In this document: in pieces, positions 63,823 through 64,000 of the stretch
Numbering within the stretch: the first letter of the stretch is position 1
Layout: the number at the start of each line of letters is the position of its first letter
From: Ensifer aridi
Lineage (GTDB): Bacteria; Pseudomonadota; Alphaproteobacteria; Rhizobiales; Rhizobiaceae
Reading direction: 5' to 3'
NCBI RefSeq assembly: GCF_002078505.1
Contig: NZ_LUAV01000022.1
Coordinates: 161,051 to 225,050 of the forward strand
DNA length: 64,000 nt
Translations under genes and position numbers: made by a program
Notes under the pieces: model-generated
Databases searched by the model: none
Seen by the model: only the letters and a program-made list of their open reading frames with translations
What the model was told of the DNA's origin: nothing

Positions 63823-64000
63823 ATGCTGAAGCCGATCGATCTCATGTATCAGACGATGCTCGCGGAGCTGGGACAGCGTTCGCTCGACGCGGCATGGTCC
63901 GCCCACTTTCCCCCCGATGGTCGCTTCACTCCTGTCACGGTGAAGCAGCGACGGTATTGGTACTTCGACCAGCCTGACGGCGAAGGCGGTCGCACATGTC
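63823..64000 (+). CDS. GSU2403-type nucleotidyltransferase-fold protein, 5' end
   Basis: A frame from ATG 63823 to the right edge gives MLKPIDLMYQTMLAELGQRS followed by a PVTVKQRRYWYFDQPDGEGG segment. This N-terminus is typical of the GSU2403 family of predicted nucleotidyltransferase-fold proteins found in Rhizobiales. It is divergent from hupS with 171 bases between the starts. The catalytic part lies outside the window. Function unknown. Confidence 0.65.
   Translation, partial: MLKPIDLMYQTMLAELGQRSLDAAWSAHFPPDGRFTPVTVKQRRYWYFDQPDGEGGRTC

Noticed and set aside
1..64000. CRISPR arrays, tRNA or rRNA genes
   Set aside because: No regularly spaced repeats and no cloverleaf or rRNA-like sequence were noticed while reading the window; a tRNAscan or Infernal run would be needed to exclude small RNA genes.

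Overview
The window reads as an accessory replicon or symbiosis island of a rhizobial alphaproteobacterium (Rhizobium / Sinorhizobium / Mesorhizobium group). The basis is a rhizobial-type (Rhc) type III secretion system, an uptake-hydrogenase cluster in the hupSLCDEFGHIJK-hypABFCDEX order known from Rhizobium leguminosarum, a rhizobial intergenic palindrome, and many broken genes and IS scraps. No rRNA, tRNA or CRISPR array was seen.

Layout. 1-14 kb: the 5' end of an aquaporin gene, gene debris, a vapBC toxin-antitoxin pair, a large SF1 helicase with one frameshift, then a copper-oxidase operon (multicopper oxidase, small protein, Tat-exported tyrosinase, small protein) and an XRE regulator. 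A 415-bp direct repeat occurs at 0.2 kb and again at 13.4 kb. 14-30 kb: a T3SS in three transcription units: leftward sctF-like/sctD/sctV/translocator, rightward sctC1/sctO, and leftward sctI-J-K-L-N-Q-R-S-T-U. SctU lacks its autocleavage domain and stops at a palindromic repeat. The translocator is an enlarged (1071 aa) HrpK/NopX-like protein. Beside the T3SS lies a GH12 glucanase gene without a Sec signal peptide.

31-43 kb: two biosynthetic modules on the minus strand. One is a radical SAM/SPASM enzyme with an upstream 66-residue peptide that looks like a RiPP precursor. The other is a tight operon of a condensation-domain acyltransferase, a GMC oxidoreductase and a class III aminotransferase, headed by a sulfotransferase. 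An IS3 remnant and debris lie between them. This is my best candidate for an undescribed system. 42-47 kb holds an aldose-epimerase homologue, small secreted or lipoprotein genes, an MltR-like protein and a decayed tyrosine integrase.

47-64 kb: the hydrogenase cluster, leftward from a good sigma-54 promoter ahead of hupS. HupS carries the six-cysteine proximal-cluster signature of oxygen-tolerant enzymes. hupC has an internal deletion, and hupE, hupJ and hypB carry frameshifts. The cluster is therefore either decaying or partly mis-sequenced. The T3SS, copper-oxidase and biosynthetic genes are almost free of indels.
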